Shown here: positions 27,377 to 35,134 of the stretch, piece by piece
How positions within the stretch are numbered: position 1 is the first letter of the stretch
How the letters are laid out: the number at the start of each line of letters is the position of its first letter
Assembly (NCBI RefSeq): GCF_013409065.1
Contig: NZ_JACBZP010000001.1
Coordinates: 124,001 to 188,000, forward strand
Length of the DNA stretch: 64,000 nucleotides
Direction: 5' to 3'
Source: Spelaeicoccus albus
GTDB taxonomy: Bacteria; Actinomycetota; Actinomycetes; Actinomycetales; Brevibacteriaceae
Notes under the pieces: generated by a model
Told to the model about the DNA's origin: nothing
Databases searched by the model: none
Seen by the model: the letters and a program-made list of their open reading frames with translations, nothing else
Translations under genes and position numbers: made by a program

Positions 27377-28261
27377 TCATGCCGCCAACAGCCGGTTCAA
27401 CGAGTCGCGTACCCGGTCAAGGTCCTCGCGGTATTTGCACACGGCTCCGATGGAAGCGGCGGCCGAGGCGAGGTCCAGATCGGTGTGCCCCAATTGCACG
27501 AGGGCTCGGGACCAGTCGAGGGTTTCGGCGACCCCCGGCGGTTTCAGCAGGTTTTCCTCATTCCGCAGCCGCTGTACGACGCCGACCACTTGTTCGGCGA
27601 GTCGCTGCGGCACGCCGGGCAGCCGGGCGCGCACGATCGCCACCTCGCGTTCAAAGCTCGGATGGTCGATCCAGTGGTAGAGGCACCGTCGTTTCAACGC
27701 GTCGTGCAGTTCGCGAGTGCGATTCGACGTCAGCACGACCACCGGCGGGTGCGCAGCGCGAATTGTGCCGAGTTCGGGAATCGACACCTGGTTCGTCGAC
27801 AGAACTTCGAGCAGAAAAGCTTCGAATTCGTCGTCGGCGCGGTCGATTTCATCGATCAGCAATACGGACGGCCCGTCCCGGAGCGCTTGCAGGATGGGTC
27901 GGGCCAAGAGGAACCTCTCGTCGAACAGCGAGCGTTCGACGTCTTCGGGGGCGTGAGCGCCGGCGGCGGAGGTCGCCTCAAGGGTGCGCAAGTGCAGGAT
28001 CTGCTTCGTGAAATCCCAGTCGTACAGGGCCTGAGAGACGTCGATCCCCTCATAGCACTGCAGCCGGATGAGAGGGCGGCCCAGCGAGTCGGCAAGCGCC
28101 TCGGCCAGCGACGTCTTGCCGGTGCCCGGATCTCCTTCCAGCAGCAACGGTCGGTGCATGGACAACGCCAGATAGGCGACAGTGGCAAGCCCGTCGTCAC
28201 TGAGATAGCCGACCGAGCGCAGTCGCTCGGCCACCTCCTCGGTCGTTGAGATATCAGTCAC
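27377..28261 (-). CDS. MoxR-family AAA+ ATPase, CoxD-like
   Basis: Chaperone ATPase of 294 aa. Walker A is EGDPGTGKTSLAE near residues 40-52, Walker B LLIDEIDRAD near 124-133, and sensor 1 VVLTSNRTRELHDALKRRC near 170. The MoxR-VWA pair remodels the immature molybdenum enzyme in CoxD/CoxE systems. It is the first gene of the cluster; the promoter should lie in 28262-28339, where I see no confident boxes. Confidence 0.93.
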   Translation of the reverse strand: MTDISTTEEVAERLRSVGYLSDDGLATVAYLALSMHRPLLLEGDPGTGKTSLAEALADSLGRPLIRLQCYEGIDVSQALYDWDFTKQILHLRTLEATSAAGAHAPEDVERSLFDERFLLARPILQALRDGPSVLLIDEIDRADDEFEAFLLEVLSTNQVSIPELGTIRAAHPPVVVLTSNRTRELHDALKRRCLYHWIDHPSFEREVAIVRARLPGVPQRLAEQVVGVVQRLRNEENLLKPPGVAETLDWSRALVQLGHTDLDLASAAASIGAVCKYREDLDRVRDSLNRLLAA

Positions 28262-28339
28262 AATTTCAGCTTAGCCTGCGAGCGCGTCGCATTGCTCGGT
28301 GCGATCGTTTCCCTTTCACCGAGTGGAGACGAAGCAGCC

Positions 28340-28885
28340 TTATTCGCCGGTCCGGCCGTCAAGCGATTCGCGGATGAGGTCGGCGTGGCCGTTGTGTCTG
28401 GCGTATTCCTCCACCATGTGCGTGAGGATCCAGCGCAAGCTGGGAGCGAAGCCGTCCGCCCTTTTCTCGTCCGCTACCCGGGCGAGGCCCTTGTCGGCGT
28501 AGGCCCGCGCGGCGGCGTCACGGGCGCGGTCGACCGATCCGGCCCATAGCCGCCGAAGCTCCTCGGGAGAGTCATCGGCGGCCGAGTGCCAGTCCCAGTC
28601 CGGCTCCTCGGCCCAGTCCACCGACGCCCAGGGTTCGCGCTCGGGCTCGTTCCAGAGTGAGTTGCCGAACCAGTGGTCTTCGACAGAGGCCAGATGCTTC
28701 ATCATGCCGCCCAGGGTCATCGTGGAGGAGGCAACCGCGCGGCCCAGTTGCTCCGATTCCAGCCCGGCGGTCTTCCACTCGAACGTGGCGCGCTGAAAGT
28801 CGAGGAAACCGCTCAGTGTTTCCCACTCGTCGCCCTGAGTCGGCGGTTCGGCGCGTCCTTGGTCATCGATTCGTGTCTCAGCCAT
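28340..28885 (-). CDS. DinB/DUF664 family protein
   Basis: Four-helix-bundle protein of about 181 aa of the DinB/DUF664 superfamily, in which three His bind a metal; here His in the MMKHLASVEDHWF segment and in THMVEEYARHNGHADLIRE fit that pattern. The exact role is unknown; relatives include mycothiol- and bacillithiol-dependent transferases. The start at 28885 or 28894 cannot be decided. It sits 34 bp beyond the pqqE stop, in the same direction, and may be read from that transcript. Confidence 0.82.
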   Translation of the reverse strand: MAETRIDDQGRAEPPTQGDEWETLSGFLDFQRATFEWKTAGLESEQLGRAVASSTMTLGGMMKHLASVEDHWFGNSLWNEPEREPWASVDWAEEPDWDWHSAADDSPEELRRLWAGSVDRARDAAARAYADKGLARVADEKRADGFAPSLRWILTHMVEEYARHNGHADLIRESLDGRTGE

Positions 28886-28919
28886 GGACAGCATCGTACG
28901 ACGGAGCACCGACAGACCG

Positions 28920-30014
28920 TCACCGGTGCGGACGCGGAACCAGCACTTCCTCACCGGTGCCCGGAGAGGCCGGACGCCGCGGCCTGTTGGCCGCCGCTAC
29001 TTTCTTTGCCACGATCTCGTGGTCCGGCGAAAGCACGCATACCGGGTCGGTCCGCGAGGCGTCGCCGGTGAGCAGGAACGCTTGGCATCGGCATCCGCCG
29101 AAGTCGATATCGCGGCGGAAGCAGCTGCGGCACGGCTCCGGCATCCAGTCGGTGCCGCGAAACTCGTTGAAGACTCGGGACGACGTCCAAATGGCTTCCA
29201 GCGAATCGTCCCTGACGTTCGCACGCGGCAGCGGCAGTGTGTGCGCGGCCGGGCACGGCAGCGCGTCGCCGTTCGGCGTCACGGTGAATTGTCGCTTGGC
29301 CCACCCGTCCATGCAGGGTTTGGGATATTCGCTGTAGTAGTCCGGGATGATGTAGATGACTTCCATCCGCCCGGCCAGCCGTTCCCGGTGCGCGCGGACG
29401 ACCGGCTCGGCGCGCGCCAATTGATCCCTGCTGGGAAGCAGCGCGGTGCGGTTGGTCAGGCCCCAGCCGTAGTACTGGGTATTGGCCAGCTCGATCCGGT
29501 CGGCCCCGAGGTCATCGGCAAGCATGATGATCTCGCCGATCCGGTCGATGTTCATCCGGTGCAGGACGACGTTCAAGGTCAGCGGCCAGCCGAGTTCCTT
29601 GACGACCTTCGCTGCGTCGATTTTGCGCTGGAACGACGGCGTGCCGGCGATCTTGTCGGACAAGGCCGTATTGTCGGCTTGGATGCTGATCTGCACGTGG
29701 TCGAGTCCCGCAGCTTTGAGTTTTTCGGCGCGCGTCCGCGACAGCCCCATCGCGCTGGTGATGAGGTTCGTGTACAGTCCGAGCCCGTGTGCGGTGGCGA
29801 TGATGTCCGCGAGATCGCGCCGCAGCAACGGCTCGCCGCCGGACAAGTGCAGTTGCAGGACGCCGAGATCCCGCGCCTCGGTGAGCACTCGCCGCCATTC
29901 CTCCCCTGTCAGCTCGTCTCGGTAATCGGCGAGGTTCAGCGGATTCGAGCAGTACGGGCAGGCCAACGGGCACCGGTAGGTGAGTTCGGCCAGAAGCCCG
30001 AAGGGATTATCCAT
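28920..30014 (-). CDS. pqqE: PqqA peptide cyclase (radical SAM)
   Basis: Radical SAM enzyme of 364 aa that forms the Glu-Tyr carbon bond in PqqA, the first chemical step of PQQ synthesis. The SAM cluster motif is CPLACPYC (C15, C19, C22); the C-terminal SPASM domain has further Cys, including CPAAHTLP, PCRSCF and GGCRCQAF. The ATG at 30014 ([15 protein letters not shown]) overlaps the pqqD stop by 8 bp; an upstream in-frame extension is spurious. PqqD is needed to present PqqA to this enzyme. Confidence 0.96.
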   Translation of the reverse strand: MDNPFGLLAELTYRCPLACPYCSNPLNLADYRDELTGEEWRRVLTEARDLGVLQLHLSGGEPLLRRDLADIIATAHGLGLYTNLITSAMGLSRTRAEKLKAAGLDHVQISIQADNTALSDKIAGTPSFQRKIDAAKVVKELGWPLTLNVVLHRMNIDRIGEIIMLADDLGADRIELANTQYYGWGLTNRTALLPSRDQLARAEPVVRAHRERLAGRMEVIYIIPDYYSEYPKPCMDGWAKRQFTVTPNGDALPCPAAHTLPLPRANVRDDSLEAIWTSSRVFNEFRGTDWMPEPCRSCFRRDIDFGGCRCQAFLLTGDASRTDPVCVLSPDHEIVAKKVAAANRPRRPASPGTGEEVLVPRPHR

Positions 30015-30291
30015 CGCTGATCTCCAAACATCCGTCGCGTACCTGGCGTGCAACGAATTCCGCTACCTCGCCGGCGGGAACCTCCCGGTACTGTCCGATC
30101 AGTTCCGCCTCGATCTCGGCAACCGACCGGCGCCCGTTGCACAAGCGGAGGATGTCGGCGGCAGTGCCGTTCACTACCGACACGGTCTCGGGGCCGAGCA
30201 GGACGTACTTCCCGCGCACTGCATCGAACTGCAGCCGCAAATGCGCGCCGAGCGACGGCCGGCCCGTCATGATGTGCTGGTCAGTCGGCAT
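30007..30291 (-). CDS. pqqD: PqqA-binding chaperone
   Basis: Small RiPP-recognition protein of 94 aa that binds PqqA and delivers it to PqqE. It shows the PqqD fold signature: [24 protein letters not shown] and [16 protein letters not shown] at 30291 ([10 protein letters not shown]) gives the usual length and overlaps the pqqC stop by 11 bp; the longer frame is not needed. Confidence 0.94.
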   Translation of the reverse strand: MPTDQHIMTGRPSLGAHLRLQFDAVRGKYVLLGPETVSVVNGTAADILRLCNGRRSVAEIEAELIGQYREVPAGEVAEFVARQVRDGCLEISDG

Positions 30292-30967
30292 ACGCACGCC
30301 CGATACCGTCCAGCATGCTCCAGAGCACATCGCACTTGAACGTCAGCGCCGCAACTGCACTTACTTTTTGTTCCGGCGTCCGGCAATATTCGGTCACGAC
30401 TTCAAGCGCGTGCTGCGAATCGCGAGGCGCCTGTTGCAAGCGCGACCGGAAGTACGCCAAGCCGTCCGCATCGATCCACGGGTAGTAGCGTTCGAACGCG
30501 CCGAGCCGTTCGGCCATCAGGTCGGGGGCGAACAGTTCGGTCAACGACGAGGCAACGGCTTCGACCCACGGCCGGGTCCTGGCGAACGTGACGTAGGCGT
30601 CGACGGCAAAGCGCACTCCGGGAACGACGTGGCGTTCGCCGAGTACTTCCTCACGGCTCAGGCCGACGGCTTCGGCAAGCCGCAGCCACGCTTCGATGCC
30701 GCCCCCGCCGTCGGCTGTCCCGTCCTGATCGAGGATGCGACGGATCCATCGCCGGCGCACTGCCGGATGCGGGCAGTTGGCCATGATCGCGGCATCCTTG
30801 CGGGGAATGTTCTCTTGGTAATAAAAACGATTCGCGACCCACCCCTGCAGCTGGCGGCGATTGAGTTCGCCTGCATTCATGGCGACGTGGAACGGATGCT
30901 GATCGTGATACCGCTGCGACTGCGCACGCAACTCGTCAATGAAACCGTCGGTCTCGGTGGTGGTCAT
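30281..30967 (-). CDS. pqqC: Pyrroloquinoline-quinone synthase
   Basis: Cofactor-less oxidase of 228 aa that performs the last ring closure and eight-electron oxidation to PQQ. It has the TenA-like helical fold with [34 protein letters not shown] and AxxxNCP motifs. It directly abuts pqqB and overlaps pqqD. Length is slightly below the 235-250 aa of proteobacterial PqqC but the conserved core is complete. Confidence 0.95.
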   Translation of the reverse strand: MTTTETDGFIDELRAQSQRYHDQHPFHVAMNAGELNRRQLQGWVANRFYYQENIPRKDAAIMANCPHPAVRRRWIRRILDQDGTADGGGGIEAWLRLAEAVGLSREEVLGERHVVPGVRFAVDAYVTFARTRPWVEAVASSLTELFAPDLMAERLGAFERYYPWIDADGLAYFRSRLQQAPRDSQHALEVVTEYCRTPEQKVSAVAALTFKCDVLWSMLDGIGRAYAD

Positions 30968-31885
30968 CTAGATGCTCACTTCTAATCCGTCGGCGGCCAC
31001 TTCGAAACCGCGCGCTTCGACGGCGCGCCGCTCCGGTGAGCCGTCCAGCAGGACGGGATTGGTGTTGTTCATGTGGATATAGATCGTCCGGCCGATGGAC
31101 AGCCCCGTCAGCCGTTCGAGGCTTCCATCCGGCCCGCTGATCGGGACATGCCCCATCGAACGGGACGTCTTGCCGGCAAGGCCCAGCCGGATCAACTCGT
31201 CGTCGCTCCAGCACGTGCCGTCGACGAGCAGGCAATCACAGCCCTCGACGAACTCCAGTACGTCCGGGCCCAAGTACTGGGCGCACGGCAGGTACACAAT
31301 CGACGGCTCGCCGGTACCGTCACTTGGGCCGTCACTTGGGCTTTCACTCAAGCGGTACCCGACGACGCGCGCCTCGGACGCCGCGTGGTCGGCGCCGAAG
31401 CGAGCAGTCTTGGTAGTCGGCACGTCGAACGCCCGGTACGTCAGTCCGCCGTCCAGCCGCACGGCCGTTCCGGGTTCCACTTGCCGCCACACGATCTCGC
31501 TGTACCGCTCGAGGGTGCGCAAAACCCCCGACCCGTCCAGTAGCGTCCGCCGCACTGCGGCTGTGGCGTGCAGATCGAGGGTTTTGCCTTCGCGCACCAA
31601 CAAGAGGCCGAGAGTGTGGTCGAGTTCCGCATCCGTCAACAGCACGGACTTCAGCGGAGTCGTGCGGCCCGGCCGCGGGAGCAGCGCGTCGAACGATTCG
31701 ATCTGCGCGTGGATGTCCGGCGAAAGGTTGATCACCGTCCAACGCCGATCATCGACGCACACCGCCACCGACGACTGGGTCCGCGGACGGGCGGCCCCGC
31801 CGCGAACCGCCGTGCACACCGGGCACGAGCAGTTCCATTGCGGCGAGCCTCCGCCCGCAGCCGATCCCAGTACCCGCAGCCGCAT
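30968..31885 (-). CDS. pqqB: PqqB hydroxylase-type protein
   Basis: Metallo-beta-lactamase-fold protein of 305 aa required for PQQ synthesis, shown in relatives to hydroxylate the Tyr-derived ring. It begins MRLRVLGSAAGGGSPQWNC with the CSCPVC cysteine cluster, and has LSPDIHAQIESF, LLTDAELDHTLGLL and a C-terminal GHVPISGPDGS segment. It follows pqqA by 38 bp and its stop abuts the pqqC start. Confidence 0.95.
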   Translation of the reverse strand: MRLRVLGSAAGGGSPQWNCSCPVCTAVRGGAARPRTQSSVAVCVDDRRWTVINLSPDIHAQIESFDALLPRPGRTTPLKSVLLTDAELDHTLGLLLVREGKTLDLHATAAVRRTLLDGSGVLRTLERYSEIVWRQVEPGTAVRLDGGLTYRAFDVPTTKTARFGADHAASEARVVGYRLSESPSDGPSDGTGEPSIVYLPCAQYLGPDVLEFVEGCDCLLVDGTCWSDDELIRLGLAGKTSRSMGHVPISGPDGSLERLTGLSIGRTIYIHMNNTNPVLLDGSPERRAVEARGFEVAADGLEVSI

Positions 31886-31923
31886 GGTCTCCCTTCGCCG
31901 TCATGGCCGGCAATTCCTCGTCG

Positions 31924-32025
31924 TCAGTCCTCTCGGGCGACGTATGCCGTGACCTCGGCCGAGCAGCCGATGTCGACAATCTCGGGTGTCTCCCACTCGC
32001 GGGACAAATCGGACACGATCTCCAT
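31924..32025 (-). CDS. pqqA: PQQ precursor peptide PqqA
   Basis: Ribosomal precursor peptide of 33 aa from which the Glu and Tyr of PQQ are taken. The core is AEVTAYVA, giving E24 and Y28 in the required Glu-x3-Tyr spacing. The ATG at 32025 has a near-perfect AGGAGGTG ribosome site about 7 nt upstream, consistent with high expression. The leader is longer than in the common 23-24 aa proteobacterial form. It lies between the alcohol dehydrogenase and pqqB, in the same direction. Confidence 0.93.
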   Translation of the reverse strand: MEIVSDLSREWETPEIVDIGCSAEVTAYVARED

Positions 32026-32076
32026 CGATGCCACCTCCTTTCGTCACTGTGGTATCGGAGTCTTGACGGGACGGTC

Positions 32077-33768
32077 TCAGACCGTCTCGGGTAGGGCGAA
32101 AACGAACAAGGCGTCACCGTGCGGCGCGCCGAGCATGGCCGGCAGGAATCCTTCGACCCAGCCGCCCCAGCCGACGGGCACTGCAATGTACTGCCTGCCG
32201 TCGATGCTGTACGTCATGGGGCTGCCGTGGTGACCGTTGCCGGTCTGGAACTGCCACAGGATCTCCCCGGTCTGCGCATCGTAGGCGTTGAATTCTCCGG
32301 TGGGCTCGCCCGTGAAGACGACTCCGCCGGCAGTGGCGAGCATCGACGCGCACATGGGCAGCTTGTGCTCCTGCCGCCACACTTCCTTGCCGGATGCATC
32401 GAATGCCTTCACGAACCCCTTCATATCGGTGGAGTCCACCACTACCGATGCGCCCCAGTACGGCATGCTCTCCTTGAATTCCCGGCGCCGGCGGCGAACT
32501 GTGGCACCGACGTCTTGCACCGGCACGTAGAACAGCTCGGTTTGCGGGCTGTACGCCGCATGCGTCCATTCCTTGGCGCCTGCGGGTCCCGGCCAGAAGT
32601 GCACCGGGTCGCCTTCCTTGTCCGGGTAGACCTTGACGGTGATCTTGCCGTCTTCGCTGATCTCGCCCCAGTCCACGCGTTCGCCGAACTTGGCGGCTCG
32701 AATCAATTCACCGTTCGTCCTGTCGAGCACGAACATGTACCCGTCCTTGTCGAAGTGGGCAAGAAGCTTGCGTCCGCCCTGATCGAACAGGATGTTCTCC
32801 ATGGTGCTGTCGTAGTCCCACAGATCATGCGGGTTGTACTGATAGTGCCAACGAATCTCACCGGTGTCCGGGTCGACGGCTACGACGGAATCCGTGTAGA
32901 GGTTGTCCCCGGGGCGTACTTCGCCGTCGAAATCCGGGGCCGGATTGCCGGTGCCCCAGTACATGAGGTTCAGCTCCGGATCGTAGGTGCCGGTGATCCA
33001 GCAGTTCGCACCGCCTCGCTGCCACGCCTCGCCGTCGGCCGGCCAGGTCTCCGAACCGGGCTCGCCCGGCTTCGGGATGGTGTAGCACCGCCACAGGTGC
33101 TTGCCGGTATTCCGGTCGAACGCGTCGATGTGCCCGCGCACGCCGAATTCGCCGCCGGAGCTGCCGACCATCACCTTGTCCTTGACCACCAACGGTGCCA
33201 ATGTCGCGCTTTCACCGGCCCGGACATCTCCGTACGTGGCATCCCAGACCAGTTTTCCGGTGGCGGCGTCGAGAGCGACAACGTGCGCGTTCAGGGTTGC
33301 CACAAAGACTTTCCCCTCGGCCACCGCGACGCCGCGATTGACGTTGCCGCAGCATAGCGACACGTCGTACGGGATCTCGTGCTTGTACCGCCACAGCTCT
33401 TGGCCTGTCCGACCGTCGAGGGCCCATACCCAGCCGTCCCAGCCGGAGACGAACATGACGCCGTCCACGACCAGCGGGGTGGCTTCGAAGGAATACGTCG
33501 ACGCACCGGCGTGGATTCCCGCCGCGCCGAATTGGAAGACCCAGGCCGGCGCGATCTTCTTGACGTTGTCTTTCGTGATCTGGTCCAGCGTGCTGTAGCG
33601 CTGTCCGTCGTAGGTGCCGTAGTACGTGAGCCAGTTGTGCGGCTCCGACCGGGCGTTCACAATCCTTTCGTATGTGACGTCGTTCGTCACTGCCGGCGCG
33701 TGCCCCACCACATTGCTCAGGTCCGAGTGGTCGACTGCCTCTCCGGCATCGATATATTCAGTCATCAT
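32077..33768 (-). CDS. PQQ-dependent alcohol dehydrogenase, lanthanide-type
   Basis: Quinoprotein of 563 aa with the eight-bladed propeller of methanol/ethanol dehydrogenases. W-motif repeats are scattered through it, and the adjacent Cys pair C139-C140 (LCCGNVNRG) forms the ring over PQQ. Predicted metal ligands are E207, N275 and catalytic D318, plus D320 in WDYDS; that extra Asp two residues on is the mark of lanthanide enzymes such as XoxF and PedH. There is no signal peptide or membrane segment, and an in-frame stop ten codons upstream rules out a longer N-terminus. ATG 33768 or 33765. It is co-directional with the cupredoxin-like gene before it and pqqA-E after it. Substrate unknown. 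Confidence 0.93.
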   Translation of the reverse strand: MMTEYIDAGEAVDHSDLSNVVGHAPAVTNDVTYERIVNARSEPHNWLTYYGTYDGQRYSTLDQITKDNVKKIAPAWVFQFGAAGIHAGASTYSFEATPLVVDGVMFVSGWDGWVWALDGRTGQELWRYKHEIPYDVSLCCGNVNRGVAVAEGKVFVATLNAHVVALDAATGKLVWDATYGDVRAGESATLAPLVVKDKVMVGSSGGEFGVRGHIDAFDRNTGKHLWRCYTIPKPGEPGSETWPADGEAWQRGGANCWITGTYDPELNLMYWGTGNPAPDFDGEVRPGDNLYTDSVVAVDPDTGEIRWHYQYNPHDLWDYDSTMENILFDQGGRKLLAHFDKDGYMFVLDRTNGELIRAAKFGERVDWGEISEDGKITVKVYPDKEGDPVHFWPGPAGAKEWTHAAYSPQTELFYVPVQDVGATVRRRRREFKESMPYWGASVVVDSTDMKGFVKAFDASGKEVWRQEHKLPMCASMLATAGGVVFTGEPTGEFNAYDAQTGEILWQFQTGNGHHGSPMTYSIDGRQYIAVPVGWGGWVEGFLPAMLGAPHGDALFVFALPETV

Positions 33769-33795
33769 CTGCCTCTTGTGTGTGCTCGTGTCCGG

Positions 33796-34260
33796 TTATG
33801 CTCTGGGTTGTGCCGGGCGGTCGAGCTTCGCGTCATCGGCGACGTCGCCCAGCACGACGATAATTCCGTTGAGTCCTCGTCCCTCGTCGTTGCCGACCGG
33901 GGACGAATACCAGTAATAGCCGGGGCCGTCGAGGTTGAGATGCGCCGTCCCCCGCGCCCCGTTTTCCAACCAGATGAACTTTCTGTCATTGTTGCTGGGC
34001 AACAACGCGCAGTGCGTGTTCCGGTCGTCGTTTGTCAGTTCGAGCTCCAGGTCGCCGCCATGCGGCATGACAGTGACCGACGGCTCGAAAATCAACTCGT
34101 CAAACGGGATGCGCACGCTTGCATGCATGCTCCCGTCCGCGTTTTCCTCGGCATGTCCGAGGCCACCCGCTCCGATCATGCGGCCGAGTGTTGCGCCATT
34201 CTGCTTGTCCAGCCCCAGCTCGCTCATTACCGAGCCTAGATTCGCAATGGTGGTCGCCAT
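33796..34260 (-). CDS. Cupredoxin-like protein without type 1 copper ligands
   Basis: A 154-aa protein whose second half reads like a cupredoxin: FEPSVTVMPHGGDLELELTN, His83, then a final strand pair GPGYYWYSS...GLNGIIVVLGD. In copper proteins this end reads YYxxCxxxxH...GMxGxIVV; here the Cys, His and Met positions are Ser119/120, a non-His and Leu130. Only the first His remains, so a blue-copper site is unlikely. No signal peptide. AGAGGTG ribosome site 7 nt upstream. It lies 27 bp before the PQQ dehydrogenase and is probably its partner or an assembly factor; that is inference. Confidence 0.75.
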   Translation of the reverse strand: MATTIANLGSVMSELGLDKQNGATLGRMIGAGGLGHAEENADGSMHASVRIPFDELIFEPSVTVMPHGGDLELELTNDDRNTHCALLPSNNDRKFIWLENGARGTAHLNLDGPGYYWYSSPVGNDEGRGLNGIIVVLGDVADDAKLDRPAQPRA

Positions 34261-34312
34261 GTGACTTCACCTCTTTTTGAATCATTCCGACTTCTGCGTC
34301 GTGCATGTGCAG

Positions 34313-34342
34313 ATTATCACTCGAAGGGCGTGTCGGCTTGCA
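34313..34342 (-). promoter_or_regulatory. Candidate promoter of the cupredoxin-PQQ operon
   Basis: On the minus strand a GATAAT box (34313-34318) is preceded by TGCAAG (34337-34342) at 18-bp spacing, 53 bp before the first gene. The -10 is good and the -35 poor, so an activator may be needed. Confidence 0.35.
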
Positions 34343-34420
34343 GTGAAGCCTTCTGTTTGCTATTGTGCGCGCTGCGTGAAACGCAAGGGGAAAATCGATC
34401 GGATTCGCGCTCAGATTGCC

Positions 34421-35047
34421 TTAGTTTTCGAACCTATGGTCGACGTCTGCGCCGCCGGCCAGGTCCCCGCATTCGACAATCCGGACGTCGCGCGACGCCA
34501 AATAGTGTTTGGCGCCGACGTCGCCGGACAAGGTGGCGGCCAGCGGCCCGAGGTGGTCGACCCCTATCAGTACCGGATGCCCGGGCACGCCTTGGTAGGC
34601 CGCACGGGCCAGCACGCTCGGCCCGGCCACGCGCGTGACGCGTCCGATCACGTCGGCGCCGACGTCGGGCAGGTCGACGAGTTGCACAAGCACTGCGGCC
34701 GGCGGGCGACTCTCGGCATCGGCATCGGCAAGGACAGCCTCCAGCCCGGCTCGAAGACTTTCCCCCATGCCTTCCGTCCAGCGCTGGGCGACAACCACAC
34801 GCACGAGTCCGCCGTCCGGCGCACCCGGCCGGACTTGGGCCAACAGTTCTCGTGCCCGCTCGTGGCCTGATCCGAGCACCACGAGCACGCGGTCGCAGCC
34901 GCCGGCCAATACCGACCGGACGGTCCGGACTATCCACGGCACGCCGTCCGTGCCGATCACCGTGGCCTTCGGCTTGCCCATTCGGCGCCCGGCGCCGGCT
35001 GCCAGGACCAAGCCGGTGACTGACGGTTCATCGGGTGCGGCGCTCAT
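34421..35047 (-). CDS. MobA/MocA-like molybdenum cofactor nucleotidyltransferase
   Basis: Nucleotidyltransferase of 208 aa with the N-terminal signature LVLAAGAGRRMGKPKA and the metal-binding LVDLPDVGADV. Family members add CMP or GMP to molybdopterin; CO-dehydrogenase-type enzymes use the CMP (MocA) form. A role in supplying the hydroxylase encoded at 20.8-25 kb is plausible from distance and function but not shown. The ATG at 35047 begins MSAAPDEPSV; the longer frame lacks support. Confidence 0.85.
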   Translation of the reverse strand: MSAAPDEPSVTGLVLAAGAGRRMGKPKATVIGTDGVPWIVRTVRSVLAGGCDRVLVVLGSGHERARELLAQVRPGAPDGGLVRVVVAQRWTEGMGESLRAGLEAVLADADAESRPPAAVLVQLVDLPDVGADVIGRVTRVAGPSVLARAAYQGVPGHPVLIGVDHLGPLAATLSGDVGAKHYLASRDVRIVECGDLAGGADVDHRFEN

Positions 35048-35134
35048 ACCTGCATGGTAATGGGCGTCACCCGGTGATAGCAGTCGGCGCACGCCCCTGC
35101 GGGTCGTGCGCCGACTGCTGCCTGGTGGCTCGGC

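Noticed and set aside
32070-32086. Palindrome GACGGTCT/AGACCGTC at the end of the dehydrogenase gene as a terminator
   Set aside because: It overlaps the stop codon, has almost no loop and no T tract, and pqqA lies just beyond on the same strand; an attenuator is possible but unsupported.
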